A stretch of DNA of 64,000 bases, from assembly GCF_028858725.1 (NCBI RefSeq), contig NC_084765.1:11301501-11365500 (forward strand), given 5' to 3'. Source of the DNA: Colius striatus (taxonomy: Eukaryota > Chordata > Aves > Coliiformes > Coliidae). How positions within the stretch are numbered: position 1 is the first letter of the stretch; the number at the start of each line of letters is the position of its first letter. Positions 45,255 through 59,700 of this stretch are shown here, piece after piece. Below the pieces are notes generated by a model. The model worked only from the letters and a program-made list of their open reading frames with translations, was not told where the DNA came from and did not search any database. The translations under genes were made by a program, and so were the position numbers.

Positions 45255-45847
45255 TGAAAAACCGCGCCGAAGTATCTGTGTAAGGCGGCCTTGTCAAAGT
45301 GAAGGCTGCGTGTGGCAATAGTATTGTTACAGATCATCTACTTTACAGCGGTCTGCTGCGCTGTTTTTGGAGCTTGGTGACGTTTATCAACTTTCAGTTA
45401 GGTTTTGGACATTTGAAACGTGACGGTGATCTTAATAAATAAGATTTTGGAGAGAAAGTGAAGACTTTTTGCTTGTTCTGGATTAAGTTTTGTTGTAGCA
45501 TGGGACACATTCTCTTCCAGCATTATCAAAAAAAAAATCGGATTAGGAAGTACTTATTATGTTAGATGAGAGTGTTCACACCAAATGCGCAGCTAAACCG
45601 CATCAGTCTGTCTTACATCACTGTTGTCCAACTGTGGTTCTAGGGTTTTCAGCTTTAGTTTTACTATCCTGGCTTCAGTTAAATTAGATTAGATTGTTAC
45701 TTGGTATCTTTAGCTGCTCTGAAGGATACAGGAATGAGGTGGTGAAAAGCTGACCTAACATCAGTGCTTGACCAAAGATGTGTTTTGTTGTTCTTTTCTT
45801 CATAAGATATCATGAGGTTTTTTACATGACTGTGTTTAACAACACAT

Positions 45848-45859
45848 ACACACACACAC
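45848..45859. repeat. (CA)n microsatellite
   Basis: Short run of CA units in DENND5A intron 1. Confidence 0.85.
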
Positions 45860-47906
45860 GTGCTCTCCACTCACCTCAAATTAACATTTGTTTTTGGCAA
45901 GTGAAATTTGTGTTATTGAAACTGACTTTCCCCAACTTTGGCTATGATGGAAACTTTTTTTTTAATGACTTCAGACTTCTCATTTATCCCTCATGCTGAC
46001 CTGTACCTTACCATAAAATAATTCATGTTTACCTAATGTTAAAATAACTGTAGATTCCAATTTGGGACGTTAAGAGTGAATACTGCATAATAGTTTGCTC
46101 TATAATAGCGCTTCAGTTTAATTTAAGAAATTCAAGAGAACAATTTCATTGGATATGTGAGGTTCTACAGATTTGGTTTTTTATTTGATTAAATCACAAG
46201 TGAACAGAATTTCTAGATTGAGAACAGTTTCTGATTTTAATTTTGTTATTAATTTGCTATACATGTGTTTGTGTAACATAGTGCAAGGTGCACTCAGTAA
46301 TATTTCCTGATCTTGATAAGAACAGGAATAACTTTCCTCACATAATTAAATTTAAAACCAGCAGTGTATTACTTTGAGCTAGCTAGCTAATAGTAAACTG
46401 GAAGACATCAATGCCTTTTTAAAAATATCCTGCCTGAGTGTGCAGGTCTCAAAGCTGGAACATGATGTTCTTCCTCTACTTGCTTTCCTGGTCAAGGGCT
46501 TTGTCTATCGTATGTAAAACTGCAGTGTGCAATATGCCTTGGACTCTGCTGTTCCACCGTGATGCTGTAATGGTGTTGGCTTGTGGCACGATGTGGGATT
46601 TGGAGGAGAACAGATTTTAGTGTTTATGGGGAAGACCGATTTCTGTGTGATTTCAGGAAAGAGTTTAAAAAAAGGGGTGGGGGGAACAGGAGATGGGAAG
46701 ATAAATTTATGATAGTGTCACAGCATATGAGCTAGCTGGAATTCCAGTGCATTTTCTTGAGTTTGTTGTGTTATTAATAATGCATGATTATGTGACTGAT
46801 AATGCTGTCAAATCGTGTGTCAGCTTATAGTCTCCTCCAGTGTGCACTGATGTAAATGGAAAGGGTCTCTGTTGATTTTAGTGGGTTTTGGATAAAGCTT
46901 TGAAACACTTTGTACTTCCTGGAAGGCTTTCTTGTTTGAATGAAAGGGTTATTGTTCACTGTTGTGGGGTGCTTTTTTCCCTTCTTATTTCTATGCTGAA
47001 AAATAGATTCTGAATGCTTGTATTGTTGAAACAATTCGCTTCATAAGTGTCCATTGTTGGAAGAGAGGTACTGACACTTGAGCTGGTGGGTGCAGGGGTG
47101 GGGAGCAGGATGCCTCCCCGGCAGGGTGAGAGCGGCAGATCGGGTCTCTCCAGGGCTTTCCTGCGTCAGGAGCTCAGCCTGGCATGATGTCATTGCTACC
47201 GGCGGTTGCTGCTGGGGCCCCCAGGGATGCTGCCGGCAGACTTTGTTCTCACCAAGCTAATGAAACCATATATTTTAGATATTCAACCTCAATATTGATG
47301 ATGCAGCATTTTCTGCAGGCTTATAAGTGAAGCACAAGATCATGAATTGATGCTCGGTCTATTTTCTTTGCTTGAAGAGACACCTCTGATAGCGTTTTCC
47401 TTTGTATGTTGGAAGCTTACTAAATAGCACAGCTGTAACACTTTTTTTTCCTGAAAAAGTTATCTGACTGATAAAAAATGCACTGTATATGTGTATATAT
47501 GTTTGTCTTCTTCTAATACAGGGAGAAATGCTATGTTTATGACTTTGTAGTTAGTGTGGATTAAAGATACAATGTTCTCTATTGCTAGGGCTTTTATCCC
47601 CAAATGCAAGTGATCTGATTGTCTGAATGTCGTTTCATATTTTGATAATTGCATTCCCACTGCGTGACCAGTTAAAGGTAGAAAAAGATCACTAGGTAAT
47701 AGTAAACCAAAATGAGTAAACAAAGAGAACTACGAAGCCCCCAACACTGGATGAAGCATCCAGAGTCAGTTGCTGAGCTGAACAAGAGAGGAGCTGAGGT
47801 CATTTTCACATTTCCAAATGGTGTTGATGTGCCAGAAATGATGATAGAAATCTCTTAAGTATGCTGCAAGGGTCTGTCACGGGTACATTTACTTCATAGA
47901 GGAAAT

Positions 47907-48556
47907 CACAGAATGGTTGAGACTGGAAGTGATCCCTGGAGCCTGTCAGGTCTAACCCCTCTGCTGAGACAGGGCCACCTAGAGCTGATTGCCCAGGACC
48001 AGATTCAGGTGAGTTTTGAGTATCTCCAAGGATGGAAACTCTACAAAACTCTCTGGACAATATGTGCCACTGGTAATCACCCTCACAGTGGACAGGTGTG
48101 TCCTGATATTCACATGTAACCTCTTGCATTTTGGTTTGTGCCCATTATCTCTAATTCCTCATGGGGCACCACTGAAAACAGCCTGTCTCCATATTCTTTG
48201 CATCCTCTCTTCAAATATCTATATGCATTGATAAGACTGTGCCTTGAACCTTCTCTTCTGAGCCTAAACAGCCCCAGCTCTCTCAGCCTTTTGTCATATG
48301 GGAGGTACTCCAGACCCTTACCGTCTTTATGACCCTTTGCTGGGTCTCTCTGCTATGTCCGTGTCTGTTTTGTGCTAAGGAGCATAGAACCGGGCACAGC
48401 ACTCTAGGTGCGGACTCACCAGTGCTAGTAGAGGGGATGGATCACCCCTCATGACCTGCTGGCAGTCCTTTGACTAGTGAGGCCCAAAGTACCACTTACT
48501 TTCTTTGGAGCAAGGGCATGTTGCTGACTCATGGTCAACTTGGTGTCCACCGGGAA
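47907..48556 (-). repeat. Older CR1 LINE copy, minus orientation
   Basis: On the plus strand it begins tcacagaatggttgagactg and proceeds through the CR1 3' UTR and ORF2 C-terminal region: gggccacctagagctgattg, gagtatctccaaggatgg, gtgcccattatctctaattc, and ttgctgactcatggtcaact near its end. It is clearly diverged from the copies at 10.2 and 43.9 kb, with many substitutions and no long frame. It represents an older CR1 subfamily. Confidence 0.92.
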
Positions 48557-51500
48557 ATAACTCATCAACTACCAAAAAACTTCTGTGTGTAATATAACTT
48601 GTCACAATGTTGCAAAATTGTGATAGGGTTTCTTAATTTAGACTGTATGCCTGTGCCCTGGAAAGGTAATGAGAATGAAGTGGAATCTCATCTTTCAGCT
48701 GAATCCCTGTATTGAGCGAGTCAGATGTGATCTGAGTTACAGGGGAAGTGCTTGTACTATATGGAACTGCTGGAGTTTTTGTTCTACATTCTTTTTCACT
48801 GAAGATTTTTTCCCTTTTCCTCCTTGGTACTGTGTTAGTTTTTAACAATCACTTTCCAATAGAGTTTGTTTATTATGGAGTGCCAAAACAGAGGATCAAC
48901 CTCCCATTGCATTACACTTATGTGTGATTGTAGTCTGGGAGTTGCTGTAACAAGATATAAAATTTAGACCCAAATATGTGCAAACTGTATTCTACTCTAA
49001 GATTTTCTGTTGCATATGCCTTAGTAGTATTGAATGTCATATCATAAAGGTTATTATTCAAGGAGCTTCTCCACCCTAGCAGCTCCTATAGCAAAGTCTC
49101 AGGCTTTAAGACTAATGATGTAATTTGAGAGGCACAGTGGTAGAAACAACTTGAGCTGGGTGACTCTGCAAAGGCACCCTGAGCAACGAAATCCATGGAC
49201 AAATATACTGTTGCAATCTAAGTTCCCCACTTGTCTTGTGACAGCTCTGACCAGTAGTAATATTAGAGTCTGGAGTCTACCAGTTCTTCGTTAGATCCCT
49301 TCATTGTCTCTAGCTGAGCTGTTTCTTGTCTTAACTCTAAGGTTGCAGCTTCTGCTGCTGAGTGAAGTGGCCTTCCTTGCTTCCTTACCTTCCAGCTCAA
49401 ACCACCTCTGAGGCCTCCTTTTACTTGACTAAGTAAAAGTTCAGCATATCTAGATGAATGTTCACAGCTTATGGCCTAAGGCTTCAGCAAATTTAGCTAC
49501 TCATGCTAAGCAAGTTACACTGAGCAATTAATATCCTTTATTTCTTTACAGTTATAATAGTTACTTCAGAAATAACAGTGTTGCAAAGGAGAGAGTGTGA
49601 AGAAAGAGAAAAGGAAGAAAATGCATGTAATCTGTGAATAAAAGGTTGATGATTTAATAATAGGATTGTTCTTGAAAAAAATCTTGCTCTGGAAGACAAA
49701 GATCAGTGACTAGTCTGTCACGGGTATTTCTTTCTGCCTTTCTTCTCAGTCTGAGCTGATGTTTTAAGATTTGTTCTAAAAATTAATTTATTCAGTAGAT
49801 GGACTTGTGTTCCTTTTGCCAAGGTTGTTATCATGGTGCTTTGAGTTGTCCATCTGATGATGAGCTTCATTCTTAAAGAAGGATGAAAATAAGTGTTAGA
49901 TTAGGCCAGTGTGTCCAGGAAATACCCTTTCTGTAGAAACCCTTCATGTGCCTTGCCAGAATCCATATTAGATCTCCTTTAGTATATGAAGTGGTGATAC
50001 CATTTTCATAATTTTGAGGTGAGATCTCCCTGTGTGTGTAGATTATGTAGCATAACAGGACTGATTATGAGTAAGGCATCTATATGCTGGCACTGTAGCC
50101 AGTTTGTTAGTGCTGATGTGTGAAGTTGTAAAGGAAGATGGTACCTGGTGTATAGAATTCACATAGCTCTGCTCCAAATTAATCTGACAAACTGATATTA
50201 GAAAAAGTGTTTCTTCTCACTGGTAAAATACAAATCTCATCTCACCACATCCTTTGGCTTGTAACTGAAATGTTGTTATTTTTCTACTTTGTTGGCTTCT
50301 TAAAATGACAACTTGTCTTCATACATGTCCTGGTAGTAGGATTTATTTTAACAGCATGCTATATCAGTATAAACTTAAAATAAATTAAAAGGCTGCTATG
50401 AAATGATTTAAGGCATTTATCCTAAATAAACCCATAAACTACTTAGAATTTCAGACTTAGGGTAGTAGTTTCCTTTGTAGTAATCCATGTAGTAATGCTG
50501 TTATTGGCACTTGTGTTAGATTCCAAGCTCAACAGACATAAATGTTTGAAAGGCCTTTATGCTGCCTCAGAGATATTTTTAAAGGGTAGCTAGAAGGAAA
50601 GGGAAGGAAGAAGAAGAGCAAGCTTGAGTTAGCAGATAAAAAACAGGTCAAACATCACTCAGAAAATTGTATTTTTGTCTTTTGGGTGTTTTTATCTTGG
50701 AATTAAGAAATTGCACTTGAGGTTGGAGCAAGCTGTGATTCACCAAGTGAAGCTCTTCTGCAATACAGTTTCTTCCTTGGATAAATAGTGAGTAAATTTC
50801 TCCATCTCTGCTATGGTACTGGTACCAACGCTTGCTTCAGAAGCGAATTATGTTGGAGGGAGCCATTGCTTGATTTTTCCAAAGGCTGAAGTGTTCTTTG
50901 TGTTCACCCCTTGTGATTTTGGGGTTTTGGTGGTGGTTCTTTTTTTTCCTCACCTCTTCCTCTCTTTGTCCTAGTACAGATGGTATCCGTACAAGCTTCC
51001 TACAGTTACCTAATGGTGTGCCCCTTCCCTTGGGAATTCATTGTGAGACTGAAAGGGAGGTTTTTCAGTCTCTTTGCTTCTCTGGGATTGCTAACCAAGG
51101 TGTTAACTCTGTGGGGGGCCTCTCCAGCAGCACCAAGACTGAGACCACACACTGTTTTCGGATTGGTCACTGTGGACTGGCAGTAGATAGCAACAACTTT
51201 TGGCTAGACTTACACTGGCACATGTGAAACATTTAAATCCAGATAATAGTTTATCCCACTCTTCCCTACCCCCTCTATATTTTCCCAAGAAGCTGAAGCT
51301 GTTTGCCATGTTTGAGTGCCAAAAAGATCTTTTGTCTCTTTGGGAACTGAGGCAGACGTGCTAGGGTAGCTGATATGTAGAATAAAGAATGGGAGAGCTG
51401 ATGTAAGGGGCAGCAGCTGTGCTTTACTGAACTACATTTGAAACCACTATTTGTTAGATTGTGTTTTGATAATGTCAATCTTGTGATTATTATATTTGTA

Positions 51501-53782
51501 TTTTAGATTCAACTTAGCTGTGTGCTTTACAGAATCACCCCCTCAAAACCCACAAGACTTCATTCTTCCATCCTTCAGTATTCAGTTACTAATTTGGCAT
51601 ATTTTGGAAGGCTCTTAGATAACGTGTGGAGAGGAGAAAGGTTGTCGGTTTTTGATCTGAGAGTAGACTAAAGATGCTAAAACTGTGTCTTAAAGTGTAC
51701 AAGTGTGACTTTTGAAGCCTTTTAAAAAAGCCATTTCACCCTATTAAAAAGGCATACAAAGATACATCAATTTTTCTTTTTGTTCTTTTGGGGTTTTTTT
51801 GCATTGTGTTTTCTTTGCAGTTTCTTTTACAAGAGAGAAGGTACAAAGAGAGTCTTAAATGGTTGTGTAGTAAACACTGCCATTTACAAATAATAAAGCA
51901 CTTCCCCTGCACCTCCCCTCCCAAATCTTCAAATTATTGATACTGTAGTTAAAAACCATAACTGTTTTCGTCTGCCTTTTGCCCTACTGATGTCATACTT
52001 GGGTATTCTTGGTGATGACTTCTCATGCTTATCCTTTGAATTCCCTCTAACTTGCAGAGCTCCTATAGCAGAGGTAATGCACATGAAGGGACAGTGTCAG
52101 AAGCAATTACTTACCAATATATGCTGTGCAGTAATTATTCTCTGTGGATTTCTTGACAATGCTTTCCAATTTGTGGCTTGTAGTAAAATTTGCAGTGAAC
52201 TGGAATGTTAGTCCTGGGAGGCTTAAAATAGTATTGCATGGAGAAATTATCAAGCATTCTAGCACAAAACAATGAATGATGAAGAATTTACTTGAATTGT
52301 TTCTGCTCAAAGCTTGTTTCTTAGTCTTTCCAGGAAAATGTGACTTTGTTTATGGTCTAATAGGCAAGAGACCTTTAGTTTCAAGCTTTCCTGTAGAAGC
52401 ACAGAGTATTACATTTTTTATGTAGGGTTTTTTTGTTTGTTTTTACTGCTTGTATGATTAGCCACAATCAGGTGCAGTATTTACCTCTGTTTTCAGTCAT
52501 TTACATATTGATACTGAAGCATCTTGAGAAAGAAAATTAACTGCGTTTAATTGATAAGTGATCTACAGGCAGATAGCATGGCAGTCATAAGCAATCTTTT
52601 CATTTTCGAATATAGCAACATTTCAGTGTTCGAGTGAAGAGAAAAGCTTGGTTTTACAGAAACCTCTTCTTTTAGTATGGCTTGAGGTGAGTTTGGAAAA
52701 GTTTTTTTGCAACTGTAGTTGCTGCAGCATGTGTCCACAATTGCACTCAGTGTTGCAGAAGTGTGTGGTCCAGGATCTTGAGGTTGCTACAAGGTACTGA
52801 TCTGTGCATTGCTCCCGACCTCTACAAGCATACATTTTTATGAACTATTCTACTATTTGCATATATTACTTATTCCTCCTTAACCTTCTACTTGGAGAAG
52901 TTTTTTTACCAACTATTGTTTCCTGATTTTGCTCCCCAAGCTCAGCACTGCTTTACTTGAGCTGTCATCCAAACTGCATTGGGGAAGAGATAAGTCCCTT
53001 CAGTTAAGGTCAGTGCCAGCTCTCACTAGCCTAAGACTGTCGTGTCCCTTTGTGGCTCTTGTATTTGTGTAGTCTGGGAGCTTGAAATGTGAAATAACTT
53101 ATCCAAAGGTTTTGCTGAAGTCTGGTAAAATTTCTGTTTATCAATATCTCAGTCATTTCTGACAATGAATCTGGCAGAGATTTTATGGCAGCTCAGGCCA
53201 GTCTAACTGTAGGTTGTTAGTCTCTCTTTTCCTGTCCTTACTGTGGTCATGTGCTCCTGCGTCCTTCCCTGGTGTAAGGACTAGCTAGTCACATTGGATG
53301 TGGTAGCAGATTCCAGGGAGCTCCAGGCCTTGTTGGTCATGCACAGCCATTGGCATAGGTGTCCTGAAGCACAGCTCCATTAGAGCCATATTCAAAAAAG
53401 TTCTTTTGACTGAAATGTGTGTGAATGGATTCAGGCAGAGCACTGAGCTGGCCTTAAAGGGATTTGTTGTCCAGAGGGTGGAAATTGCTGATGCTTTGTG
53501 AAGTTGCTGTAATGCTACAAGGTTCATAACTTTCCTGGAAGTGTGCTCAGGATCCATGAACCTAACCTTCCCTACACAGGGGTCTGCCCTTGCTTGTATT
53601 AGTAGCCTTGAGAATGACTGCCATCTCACAGCTGAGGCCTTACAAACAATGCCTAATCTTGGCTTGGAAAGTCTGGATATATCCACAGAATGAGATGAAT
53701 TGAATGTTCTTTTGATAATTCATTCTATGAATTGTCCAGAGTCTATTAGCCATGGGTGACAGTATGCTCTGGGAGGTACTTA

Positions 53783-53796
53783 TGTGTGTGTGTGTG
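53783..53796. repeat. (TG)7 microsatellite
   Basis: Seven TG units in DENND5A intron 1. Confidence 0.88.
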
Positions 53797-56700
53797 GGGA
53801 GCTAATTGTTTTGGTTTTTATTACTTGTGTCTTTTTTTTTCCCCTTCACGGATAGTCTTCCATAGTTAAAACTATATGTAATGTAATGTTTTGTTTTCCT
53901 CAAGCTCAACCAGGGAAGGTATTTAAGCTTCATTCTATGGAAGTAGGAGTCAGCATCTTTGTTTATGACTTTGAACAAAGGAATTATCACAGTTTCAAGT
54001 GTGAACTTGTGTTTTTAGGTCCGAATAATATTTATTTATTAGTTAGTTCTTCCTATTCTATTCAGATTTTCATATTGAAAACTTTTAAACCAAACTTGAA
54101 TCATGTCTTGTGAAGAAAAAAGGTAAGCTTGATGTGGTACATGTAAAAGGAAGAAAGTTTGAGATAAGGAAGTATATATTCAGAGCTAAGATAAACTTCA
54201 TAATTTGTCATATCTGTTGACCAAGCTGTCAGGACATCTGATGAATTTCTGGTTTTGGAAATCAATTCTATTTTAAAAATATATTTAAAAAAATCAAGCT
54301 GCTAGATTGTTTTCTTACTTTGAGGGGGGACAGCAGTCCTTATTAAGGCAGGTTACTGCAAAACACTGCTTTCAAAGGTTAGATAACAGAGAGAAACACG
54401 TTGGACAGGACTTGTATACTGAGATGGTTGTATAGCTGAACTTCCTGTATTTTACTGACCTCTATATGTTGTTGAAAGCTGTCTGAGAGGCTTCACGTGT
54501 ATTTTAAGATATGACTATCCAGTTCAGTGCAAAACCTCAGTGGTATCCCATAAAAATAGCAATAGCTGGTTAAAGGATTCAATGAGACACTTCAATAACG
54601 TTTGGTCCTTGTGCTTTTTACATAGCCATGTTTCCGTCAGTCTTCAGAGCTCAAGTTGGAGGGCAGTGGGAATACAAAAAGTAGGGACGTTTAGATAGGA
54701 CATGTCACTGTAAAAGGAGATCCACAGTGGTTCAGGAGGGTTTTCTGAGATGGTCTGTGTTTCTGTCTGCTCAGACTTTCCTGAAGCAGTTTCATGGAGT
54801 CTGCTGCTGTTAGATGAGCATGAGGAGAGGAGCTGACTTCTGTATTAAATATACTTAAAATATACCTGTCTTCACTTCTGTTTTTATATTTATCGTAAAA
54901 TAATTGTGTGGTATTCTGAAGAAAGCCAGCCTTTTCCTTTCATAGATTCTTCTGCTGCACGTATTTCAGATCTATTGTGTAATGGAAAGACCTTCCCCAC
55001 TCCAACTCCTGTGGCTGAGAGCATGCTTGTCATTGTAATTTCGAGTGCTGCTTCTGTTGTTTAGTTGGAAACAGACCTAAATATCTTTGTCTAAGTCTTT
55101 TTGTTGTGACTGAAGCAGAAAAGTAGCTGAGTAAAACAATTCTGTTTTGTAAGAATATTTCTTTGAAAATTTCTGCCAAGTAGTCTTGATAAAAATACAT
55201 CTGCCTGCCTGTGTTACATGCAAAGTAGTAAAAACAAAAGTTTGGAATGCTTTTTAAGATGCAGGCTGAGGACTTTTTTGGTGTTTTTTTGTTTATTTCT
55301 TCAAAAGCTGCTGTAGCTTCTTGGTAATTTCTTGTGCCACTTCCCCGTTGAACCTCTTCCCGCCTTCCTTGAAATGGTACCAGAAAAATAAAAGCTTTTG
55401 GTTTCCCGATCTTATCGTCACAGAGTGCAGATGTCTTCAGCTGTTTTTCTGAGGTGCTTTAAATTCGTTGTTGCAGCTTTTGAAACCACTCCAGAGTGTG
55501 TGTGGCAATATGTTTTGTTATCAAGTAGATGAGTACTGAAACTTAAAAGTTTAATGGATGTCTATTAACTCCTAAATTTTTATTTACCACAGGAGGCTTG
55601 GGGACATTCATGCTTTTGCAGCAATGGATAGTCAAAGGATTATATGTATCTAGGAGAGTTTATAATAAATACCTATTTAGTGAAATGAGCTCTTTTTTTT
55701 AAATTTCAGTTTACTGTGAGGTTCTTTGTGTTACAGTTCTTGAAACATTACAATTCTTGAGTTCTGTAAGACAAAAGAAAATGGGAGATTCTTTTGCAGT
55801 TAACAGGTTTGGGTTAACTTGTTTCTTTGCCCTTCTTGCTCTTTAATGACTACAGTAAGAGGAATCGTGTTGTTCATTGAATGTGCAAATATATGTTGTA
55901 TACTGAAAGGAATGAGTTCTCATGGAATTGAGATAAGGGATATTTTCAAGCAAGTTTGGGTTCCCTGTATGATAAGCATGCAAAAAAAATACTGAACTGG
56001 TTATTTTCTTCTTTTCTCTACTTCCTCTAAATAAAGTCTTTCAGCTTTACAGGTGAAGGATGATACTCCACCTAACACACATTTCATTTGCAGATTCCCA
56101 AGTAGAGGGCAGTGTCCCCATCATGCATATTTGCACCTTTGTTTTAGAAAGGCAGGCAGCAGACTGACTTCATTTGCCTTTGACCTCTTTTTTCAGGGAA
56201 AGTGAAAGAGTAATTTACATAAAGAAGTTCTTAGAGGAAATCTTACATGTGAAAATCATAGGTTACAGATGTGTTACAAATTCAGTGGAATGACAACTGC
56301 TAGAGACAGCATTTAAGCCCCCTGATTCGTTGGAGGCAGTGAACAAACCTTCTGATTCCAGTTGCTTAAACATCAGTGCTGCATTGAAATGCAAGTGATC
56401 CTGAAGATTTTCTCATATTGGTAACCTGATCCACTTTAAAAACTGTTTAAAGTCCCAGTTTAAGTAGCAAATTAACTGGTCTAACTACCACTTAAGCTTG
56501 CACTATGCCAGGTAGTCTTGCCATCAGGCAGGAGCGGGGAAAGAAGTGTAGGGCAGAGAGTTTATGTTTCAGGATAAAATGGAAGAATTCTTTTTTCTGT
56601 ATATCTGAGGAAGAGGCTTGATGGGGGAGTCCTCTCTAATGTGAAGTACGTGCAGTTTTGCTTATGGAGGAGGAACTTGAAGGAAGGAAACAAGTCATAA

Positions 56701-59700
56701 TTTGAAGACGTTTGTTCATTGATGAGGTGGCTGTTTGTTCACAGATTTGGCAGCTGCAGCTTTTCTTGAATCGTGTTTTTTTTATTCCAAGAATTATTGT
56801 TTAAAAACTTTCTTTAAAAAAGGTTTGGATGTTTATTTCCTACACTGTAGAGTTGGGGCTTTTTTGTAGTTATGTATGGTTTAAGGTTTGTTAAAGAAGG
56901 AATTGGAGAAACTTGCTGTTTTGTTTTTAAAATAAACTTGATCTAATTATTAGTATATTGATAGCTCTCTAGGTATGTATTGAAAGGATTTTAATATTAG
57001 AATATAGAGTTCGGAAAAATCAGAGTGGTATTGCTTTTCTAAAGGTTGTGTGAGGTGGTTTTTTTCTTTTTTCCTTGTCTTTTTTGAGTGCTGGAATGAA
57101 TCAACAGACAGCCTTGTGTTTCACATCTAACATGGTATAGGCCAATAATTTAATTACTTTTTTTATTATCCTACTTTTAAGATTTGGAAATAAAATATTT
57201 GACCATTTCCATTGGTGAGTAGAAATACGACAAGTCTTATTTTTAACACCTGTTTTAGCTTTGATTTTAAGGTACTGATTTTTTGCTTGGTTGTCTTTCT
57301 ATGCCTACATGCATCTTAACCACTTATATTTTCTTTCACAGTGTAATCAGGTCAACTGTTCATCATCTGTCAGCTTGACTAATCAAAAAGTCCTCAAATC
57401 TCTCAGTGTATATACCACCTCTTCTCCCCAGCCCCTTCCCTGCAGATTGCTCTCATTTGCACCGTGTGGATTCCAGAAGTATGCACACTATCTATTTTGA
57501 CAGCCAGCTATTTTTATTTTTACTTTGGAGTTGGGGTAATTTTATGTTCAGTAAACATAATTATTTACCCTAATATCTATAGCCTTATTGTGTGTACTGA
57601 GAACAATTGCAGGCTGAACTAGGGATCCTGCTGCTGTTTATGACATTGACTGCTGGCCTTAGATTAACTGAATTCTAAATGTGGACTGCTGCCATTCTTG
57701 TATCTTTGGAAACAATTTGGGCTGCGTTTCCTACGTGTTAGGCCCTTTGACAGGCAAGTTATTGCAGTTACTCTTTTCAGCCAAAACCCAAGAGTGAGAG
57801 ACATTGTTTTCAAAATGTCCTACGATGCCCATTTCCACTTAAGTATGTCTTTATCCTTTATTATATTTTTTAATTGAAAGCAGGATGAGATTAGGCTTGT
57901 TGATTGACTTCTGACTTGCAACCCATGCTTAGGAAAAGCTCTATTCTTTATCTGTCGTGGTCAGCTCCATCTCAAGCCTGCACCCTGCACAAGTTGGGAT
58001 GACTCCCACCAGTGCAAGATCCTTTGAACTGGGATGTAGAAAGTGTGGAGGTAAATATATGTTTGTAGGGTTCTCTAGGGTTTCTGAAATCCTAAGTTCA
58101 GTTTCTCCAGTGTGCTGTATAGTACGGGGAAGCTGCCCTAACTGTATGGCTCATTGTTTCCGTTGCTGGTATGGACTCTCATTGTTGTTATTCATTTGTT
58201 TAATTACAGCAATATGACTATTACATGTTGAAGCTGTTTTATATTTATTTCATCAAGGCATTCATTTTAGTGGCAGCAGAAATGGTGGCAGCTCTGTTTG
58301 CTAGCAAATTCCTGTAAGGGAATGCTATCTAATATTTTTTTTTTCTGTGAAGATGTCGTGTATACAATGAATGTACACTGAGACTAAATGAATTGGATTA
58401 ATAACAGGCTGTATCACAAGAATTTAAAGAAGCTGCTTGGCAGGGTGAAAGCAACAAACCTCTTAATCATAATCAGTAGTGTTTTCTGGATATCTTTGTA
58501 ATTATTTTGAGCAGATCAGTAGACTCGATGAATAGATGAAGGTGGCAGTATTAATAATTCTTTGAAATAAGCGTTGCGTGACCATTTAGTTTGTTTATCA
58601 AGCACTTTTTTTCTGCTAATTAGAGTAGCTTCTTCTGACTTGCTCCCTATTGTCATAGAGGAAAAATTGAGCTAGACTCTACCTCTGAAATAGCTGCTTA
58701 AAGCCTTTTTTTCTAGCTAAGATTCAGGGAGAAGTTCCTGTACCCTTCTTAGCATTTCATAATTTAGAGTTGTGGCACTACAGTCACTTTCTAAAAACTA
58801 AAACCAGAGAACTGACAAATATAAAAAAGACTGTGATTCGGTCCTAAAAAAATTTTGCTTGCTGAATAACCCTATATGTTTTGTAATCAAGTTTACCCTT
58901 TCTACTTAAGGACAACTTAAATCCCATGGCACTGTTCTGTAATAGATTTTTATTACATGAGTGGACATTTTTCATGGCAATGTGGATTACAAAGAAGAAT
59001 GATGTATTGAAGAGAAAAAAATACCTAGGATTAGAAGCATGCTTACAAAAAAACAGACTACTCAGCAGGAAAAATGGAATTGTTACAGTCTTGTGAAAGT
59101 TTTCTTGGGAACTTTCATTAGAAATTTACAAGCCATCCATTTGGATATGTATTGCTTCTGTTGCTATAAGCTGCCTGAGAGGACTTACATGATCAGCAGG
59201 CATAGCCTGAATTTATAGTATATGCATTTAGAGGTTTCAGTACGGGTCTAGCTTATTTCATGGCTGCACAGGAAGGTTTGACAGGAAATATATTACTATT
59301 TAGATGGTTACATGCAGCTAATAATAGTGACAGCAACCATAAATTTTACTCCCCTGTGAGTCAGGTTGTAAACAGAACTTTGCAAATGGCATAATCAAGA
59401 AAGGGAAGGGAGTGGAGTGAGAGGTGTGTGTCTGTGGTGATAGGGTTTAAAGTCTGAATTTCTGTCTTTTAAAAAGAGCCTTGTCTTCCTCTTTTGTCGA
59501 GGATTCAAAATTTCATCTTACACTTAAGAGTAGATCCTCTTTTCAGTTGAAACTTTTAATTGTTTATATATTTGAGGAGATCAAGTTGTAGAACCTAATC
59601 ATTGTTTCTTTTATGGATTTGGGAGGACTTTTTTGTTTCTGTTTCTTGAAGAGGAATACAGAAAGCTGTGAATCAGATTTTTCTCTGGCTAAATTAGGAA

